From a bacterium (GTDB taxonomy: Bacteria > Spirochaetota > UBA4802 > UBA5550), in NCBI GenBank assembly GCA_024224995.1, contig JAAENB010000289.1, forward strand, positions 1 through 9,188: 9,188 nt of DNA. The letters are read 5' to 3'. Made by a program: the position numbers and the translations under genes. A model generated the notes under the pieces. The model ran no database searches. It was not told the DNA's origin and was given only the letters and a program-made list of their open reading frames with translations. Positions 6,570-9,188 of the stretch are shown here, piece by piece. Numbering within the stretch: position 1 is the first letter of the stretch; each line of letters begins with the position of its first letter.

Positions 6570-7847
6570 ATGTATGTGCGTAAAATTGAGCTGGAAAATA
6601 TAAAATCATTCAGTAAATTTACATGGCAGCTTGAGGCAGGTGAATCTCCTGCGGGCTGGCATGTTCTTCTGGGGGATAATGGCTCGGGTAAGTCTACATT
6701 TATTCGCTCCGCAGCATTAGCATTAATGGGGCCCGATGAGGGAAATAAAACTCGCCAGGACTTTTCAAAGTGGATAAAAAAAGACCGGGAATCGGGTTTT
6801 ATTCGATTAGAAATAATTCAAGATCGTAAGCGGGACTCCTGGTCAGGTCAAGGCAAGCAGATAAAAGGCAATCTGAACTTTTCCATAAAAATCGCAAAAT
6901 CAGGGGATCTCTCACCTCACGGCTCTTCACGTCCCAGGCGTCACATCTGGGGAGGGAAGACTGGATGGTTTTCTGTTTCTTATGGGCCGTTTCGCCGTTT
7001 TATGGGCGGCAATAGTGATTATCAAAAACTTTTTTATTCAGCCCCTTTGCTTGCCAGGCACCTGTCTGTGTTTGGTGAAGATGTAGCGCTGACTGAAACA
7101 TTGGAATGGTTAAAAGAACTTCGTTTTAAAGAACTGGAGAATGGCAATAGTAGTGAATCTCAGCTGCTGAAAATTATTCGTGCGTTCATTAACCAGGATA
7201 ACTTCCTTCCGAACAAAGTAAAGATACAAGAGGTCTCTTCCGAAGGTACCATCTTTGTTGATGCCGGCGGTCATGAGATTGAGATTGAAGAGTTAAGTGA
7301 TGGTTACAGATCAATTTTAAGTATGATCCTGGAGTTAATCCGGCAAATGGTTGCTTGTTATGGTACAACAAAAATTTTTGACTCGGAGCATCAGGTTATT
7401 AAATACCCGGGGGTTGTATTTATTGATGAAATTGACGTTCATTTGCATCCCCGCTGGCAGAGAAAAATAGGGCACTGGCTAACCAAACATTTTCCCAATG
7501 TACAATTTATAGTTTCCAGTCACAGCCCATTGATTTGCCAGAGTGCAGGCAATGGCTCAATATGGAGACTTCCTCAACCCGGGGCAGACGAGAAAGGAGG
7601 GCGTATTGAAGGTATTCCGTTTAAACGTTTGCTCTATGGCAACATTCTCGAAGCGTTCAGTTCAGGGGCCTTTGGCGGTGAAATCAATCGCGCCGATAAA
7701 GCTCAGGAATTATTGGAAGAGCTGGCGGAACTTAATATGAAAGCCCGGGAAGAAGAGCTCAGCGAAGGTGAAACAGAACGCCGTGAAGAGCTGCAAAAAA
7801 TTTTTGGAACTACTCCGAATATACGGGAATCAGCTATATGTGCGTAA
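6570..7847 (+). CDS. RecF/OLD/PtuA-like AAA-family ATPase
   Basis: A 425-aa soluble ABC-type/SMC-like ATPase. It opens with MYVRKIELENIKSFSKF, the classic strand of this superfamily. Walker A GDNGSGKST is at residues 35-43, SYGPFRRFMGGN at 137-148, HLSVFGEDVALTE at 164-176, an ABC-signature equivalent ELSDGYRSILSM at 241-252, Walker B VVFIDEIDVHLHP at 282-294 (catalytic Glu287), and the switch His318 in IVSSHSPLICQ. The C-terminus is charged and helical (EELLEELAELNMKAREEELSE). Such proteins bind and hydrolyse ATP as dimers and often act on nucleic acid or control a partner nuclease, for example PtuA in Septu and in the Ec78 retron. No TOPRIM or HNH domain is seen here and no intact nuclease gene follows. 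From memory, relatives end soon after the Leu/Glu-rich helix, so the protein looks complete, but the last ~15 residues (IFGTTPNIRESAICA) lie after an A6T5 run where a +1 frame stays open. The exact cellular role is unknown. Confidence 0.9.
   Translation: MYVRKIELENIKSFSKFTWQLEAGESPAGWHVLLGDNGSGKSTFIRSAALALMGPDEGNKTRQDFSKWIKKDRESGFIRLEIIQDRKRDSWSGQGKQIKGNLNFSIKIAKSGDLSPHGSSRPRRHIWGGKTGWFSVSYGPFRRFMGGNSDYQKLFYSAPLLARHLSVFGEDVALTETLEWLKELRFKELENGNSSESQLLKIIRAFINQDNFLPNKVKIQEVSSEGTIFVDAGGHEIEIEELSDGYRSILSMILELIRQMVACYGTTKIFDSEHQVIKYPGVVFIDEIDVHLHPRWQRKIGHWLTKHFPNVQFIVSSHSPLICQSAGNGSIWRLPQPGADEKGGRIEGIPFKRLLYGNILEAFSSGAFGGEINRADKAQELLEELAELNMKAREEELSEGETERREELQKIFGTTPNIRESAICA
6573..6585 (+). repeat. 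13-nt direct repeat, copy 1 (codons 2-6 of the ATPase gene)
   Basis: TATGTGCGTAAAA occurs here immediately after the ATG and again at 7837-7849 over the ATPase stop codon. Here it is read YVRK in the ATPase frame. In the second copy the same YVRK is read in the +1 frame. Confidence 0.7.
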
Positions 7848-8001
7848 AAAGCAGGAAGGTGCTGATGCTCACGAACTTGACCTGAAAAAACAGGACTTAG
7901 AAACAAGACATCACTCAACAGTCTGGCATGAGATGAAGCGGCAGCGCAGCACAGATCCGGCACTGGAACATTTGTTCAGGGCCGCGGCGGAACTTCTATA
8001 G
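7768..8001 (+). CDS. Unrecognised small +1-frame reading frame past the ATPase stop
   Basis: A 77-codon frame, open from 7741, that overlaps the ATPase 3' end in the +1 frame. It continues 154 nt past the ATPase stop and ends at TAG 7999-8001. I do not recognise the product. The part beyond the overlap looks protein-like: YVRKKQEGADAHELDLKKQD, then a His/Arg-rich stretch, and a plausible amphipathic helix DPALEHLFRAAAELL at the end. No start has a good ribosome-binding site: GTG 7768 is inside the ATPase gene, and GTG 7840, which would give 53 aa overlapping the ATPase stop by 8 nt, has only a GGGA 11 nt upstream. Options are a small translationally coupled partner of the ATPase, the displaced true C-terminus of the ATPase after a 1-nt gain in the A6T5 run (7795-7805), or the remnant of a lost partner gene. 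It overlaps the convergent small gene by 26 nt. Confidence 0.35.
   Translation: MKQNAVKSCKKFLELLRIYGNQLYVRKKQEGADAHELDLKKQDLETRHHSTVWHEMKRQRSTDPALEHLFRAAAELL
7837..7849 (+). repeat. 13-nt direct repeat, copy 2 (spans the ATPase stop codon)
   Basis: Exact second copy of the 13-mer at 6573-6585. The TAA stop of the ATPase (7845-7847) lies inside it. One 13-nt match in a window this size could arise by chance; its position at both ends of one gene is what makes it notable. Confidence 0.7.
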
Positions 8002-8149
8002 AAGCACCCACGTCACCACCCTCATCAAATAACGATAACTGCTTGCCTTCGATTTCATTTTTCACATAACAGGTAGGGCCGTACCCCCTTTGTTGCGATA
8101 AAGGATCTTTAAGCGGTTTATTGCAGCAGGTACACCTGGTATAACTCAT
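7976..8149 (-). CDS. Small cysteine-containing protein, DUF6011-type
   Basis: A 57-aa protein beginning MSYTRCTCCNKPLKDP. Cys6-x2-Cys9 (with an extra Cys8), the segment NKPLKDPLSQQRGYGPTC and Cys27 reproduce the pattern of the DUF6011 domain as I recall it (CxxC-x-RPL-x-DP-x-S ... G-x-GP-x-C), a small probable zinc-binding module of unknown function. The C-terminal half (KQLSLFDEGGDVGASIEVPP) is acidic and probably flexible. The start is well supported: GGAG (complement of 8158-8161) lies 8 nt upstream of the ATG. It is easy to miss because of its length. It lies downstream of the alpha/beta hydrolase on the same strand, 62 nt after that gene's stop, with a perfect palindrome between them, and converges on the ATPase region with a 26-nt overlap of the +1 frame. 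The gene call is solid; the function is unknown. Confidence 0.78.
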   Translation of the reverse strand: MSYTRCTCCNKPLKDPLSQQRGYGPTCYVKNEIEGKQLSLFDEGGDVGASIEVPPRP

Positions 8150-8159
8150 AAAATTTTCT

Positions 8160-8193
8160 CCGAATATAATAATGCGCTTGTTATTATATTCGG
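8160..8193. repeat. 34-nt perfect palindrome, possible operator or regulatory hairpin
   Basis: Arms 8160-8172 (CCGAATATAATAA) and 8181-8193 are exact reverse complements with an 8-nt centre. Each arm carries TATAAT, so a perfect -10 hexamer occurs on both strands. On the minus strand the proximal arm includes the first two bases of the GGAG ribosome-binding site of the DUF6011-type gene. It could be a protein operator, an RNA hairpin limiting that gene's translation, or the end signal of the hydrolase transcript. The sequence after it on the minus strand (AGAAAATTTT) is only a weak U-tract. No good -35 is found upstream of the minus-strand TATAAT. The structure is certain; the role is inferred. 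Confidence 0.85.
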
Positions 8194-8211
8194 TATATTG
8201 CGGGAAAAAAA

Positions 8212-8985
8212 TTACTTTAAACCTGAGTCATGAATGAAACTGAGAAGAGCGCTATTAACAGCCTCAGGCTTTTCAACAGGAGACATATGACCCGCGCCGG
8301 GAATCTGGGTCAGGGAAGCGTTGCTGAGCGCGTCGGCTAAAAATGTACCGTATTTGGGAGGCGCCAGTTTATCGTCTTCCGCGGTTAGCACTAAAACGGG
8401 AACAGTTATTTCTCCAAGACGGTCCATAACATTGAAAGAGTCGCAGGCCATAAAATCATTATAAACAGTTTCGGGATTCATGTTTCGAAGGCCCTCTACG
8501 ATATATTCAAGTTTCTTTTTATCAGTTTGGGGGGAGATGGCGACAGAGTCAAAAGAGTTGGCGTAGGCGGTAAAATCGTTTTTTATCATATCGAAGATCA
8601 TTGGCATTACTCTTAATTTCGCGCCGGAATTAATAAGTATTCCTCGGGAGTATTTTTCCCCGCCATTAAGAAGGAGTTGAAGGGAAATGGCGCCTCCCAT
8701 GCTCAGTCCGCAGGGAATGGGGCAGGGGATTTTCGCCTCTTCAATGAATTGTTCAACTACTTGAGCGTACCCGCTAATGCTGTCCAGCCCTTCTTTGGAA
8801 CTTCTGCCGTGACCGGGTAAGTCTATGGCAACAGCATTAATCTCACCTGAAAGATTTTCGACCTGGTGTTTCCATAAAGTAGAGGAATTTCCCGCTCCGT
8901 GAATAAATAGAATAGTCGGCTTTTCGGCGGAAAGAGGCCATTTATTTGTTAAAAAGGTGATTTCGTTACTATTTTGTTCAAACAT
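8212..8985 (-). CDS. Alpha/beta-fold hydrolase
   Basis: A 257-aa single-domain hydrolase of the abhydrolase_1/6 type. Visible features are the oxyanion-hole strand ILFIHGAGNSSTLW (25-38), IDLPGHGRSS (54-63), the nucleophile elbow CGLSMGG with Ser95, the acid in TAEDDKLAPP (probably Asp205) and the base His233 in PGAGHMSPVEKPE. A helical cap lies at about 125-190. There is no signal peptide or membrane segment, so it is cytoplasmic. Substrate cannot be assigned; carboxylesters, thioesters or C-C cleavage products are all possible in this fold. The start is placed at 8985 (MFEQNSNE) because GGGAG sits 6 nt upstream; the in-frame ATG at 9006 would put that site inside the gene and adds only MRTRELN. 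It faces the liv operon and ATPase convergently, so it is a separate transcription unit that may include the small DUF6011-type gene. Confidence 0.92.
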   Translation of the reverse strand: MFEQNSNEITFLTNKWPLSAEKPTILFIHGAGNSSTLWKHQVENLSGEINAVAIDLPGHGRSSKEGLDSISGYAQVVEQFIEEAKIPCPIPCGLSMGGAISLQLLLNGGEKYSRGILINSGAKLRVMPMIFDMIKNDFTAYANSFDSVAISPQTDKKKLEYIVEGLRNMNPETVYNDFMACDSFNVMDRLGEITVPVLVLTAEDDKLAPPKYGTFLADALSNASLTQIPGAGHMSPVEKPEAVNSALLSFIHDSGLK

Positions 8986-8991
8986 GTTCAG

Positions 8992-8996
8992 CTCCC
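8992..8996 (-). promoter_or_regulatory. Ribosome-binding site deciding the hydrolase start
   Basis: GGGAG on the minus strand, with GGAG 6 nt before the ATG ending at 8985. It favours the shorter hydrolase start over the ATG at 9006. Confidence 0.75.
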
Positions 8997-9028
8997 TGGT
9001 TCGCATCTGCCTCTATAAGACTATAAGC

Positions 9029-9057
9029 AAAGTATTATGGAGATGTTCTGGTGTCAA
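9029..9057 (-). promoter_or_regulatory. Candidate sigma-70-type promoter of the hydrolase gene
   Basis: On the minus strand TTGACA (complement of 9052-9057) is followed after 17 nt by TACTTT (complement of 9029-9034). The -35 is perfect but the -10 matches only three of six positions. The location, about 35-45 nt upstream of the ribosome-binding site, is right for the hydrolase. Confidence 0.35.
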
Positions 9058-9150
9058 CATCTTTTAGCAGGGGCGGGAAATAATAGGTCAGAAACTGTGG
9101 TGATACCGGGGTCTGTTTTGCGAAGATGCTCCGGCAAAGGTTTGGTTCTG

Positions 9151-9175
9151 AGAGACGTTGCAGTGCAACGCCTTT
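9151..9175. repeat. Small REP-like palindrome
   Basis: CGTTGCA-G-TGCAACG (9156-9170) is a perfect 7-nt inverted repeat around one base. Pairing extends past one mismatch to 9151-9175 with one G-T pair. The form resembles short palindromic repeats with a GAGACGTTGCA/TGCAACGTC core that I recall from several bacterial genomes. Whether it is dispersed in this genome cannot be seen from one copy. Confidence 0.5.
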
Positions 9176-9188
9176 ACTGGCTGGTTTC

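Noticed and set aside
9037..9188. Plus-strand frame from ATG 9037 open to the window end
   Set aside because: No ribosome-binding site, no recognisable protein character, and it covers the hydrolase promoter region and the palindrome.

Overview
The window looks like ordinary chromosome of a Gram-negative-type bacterium with intermediate GC content. An uncultured or environmental spirochaete or delta-proteobacterium-like lineage is plausible, but this is weak: it rests on a lipoprotein signal with Asn before the lipidated Cys, on an acyl-CoA synthetase built into a Liv-type ABC operon, and on general protein character. No rRNA, tRNA, CRISPR array, transposase or phage gene is visible.

Region 1 (1-6416, + strand) is a branched-chain amino-acid-type (HAAT/Liv) ABC importer operon in the order livG (5'-truncated by the window), livF, AMP-binding acyl-CoA synthetase, substrate-binding lipoprotein (livK-like), livM, livH. 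The first three genes overlap one another. A 194-nt gap holding an 88-nt inverted-repeat element with perfect 23-nt arms separates the synthetase from the binding-protein gene. The last three genes are spaced by 15 and 20 nt. Together they encode every class of subunit of one importer: two ATPases, two permeases and one lipid-anchored binding protein. The synthetase in the middle suggests that the imported carboxylate, or a product of it, is activated to a CoA thioester. The substrate cannot be read from the sequence.

Region 2 (6417-8149) is an accessory-looking patch. It contains a 425-aa RecF/OLD/PtuA-like AAA ATPase with a strong ribosome-binding site. An open frame shifted +1 then runs past the ATPase stop. 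A convergent 57-aa cysteine-containing protein of DUF6011 type is encoded on the minus strand. A 13-nt direct repeat lies at codon 2 and at the stop of the ATPase gene. The ATPase resembles the ATPase half of two-gene defence systems, but no intact nuclease partner is present in the window.

Region 3 (8150-9188) has a 34-nt perfect palindrome between the DUF6011-type gene and an upstream minus-strand alpha/beta hydrolase with a full Ser-Asp-His triad. This is followed by the hydrolase's probable promoter and by about 130 nt with no convincing gene that contains a small REP-like palindrome.

The strongest points for a second look are the 88-nt inverted repeat inside the operon, the frame and repeat structure at the ATPase 3' end, the short DUF6011-type gene and the palindrome at its ribosome-binding site. 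I do not see clear evidence of a wholly new system.
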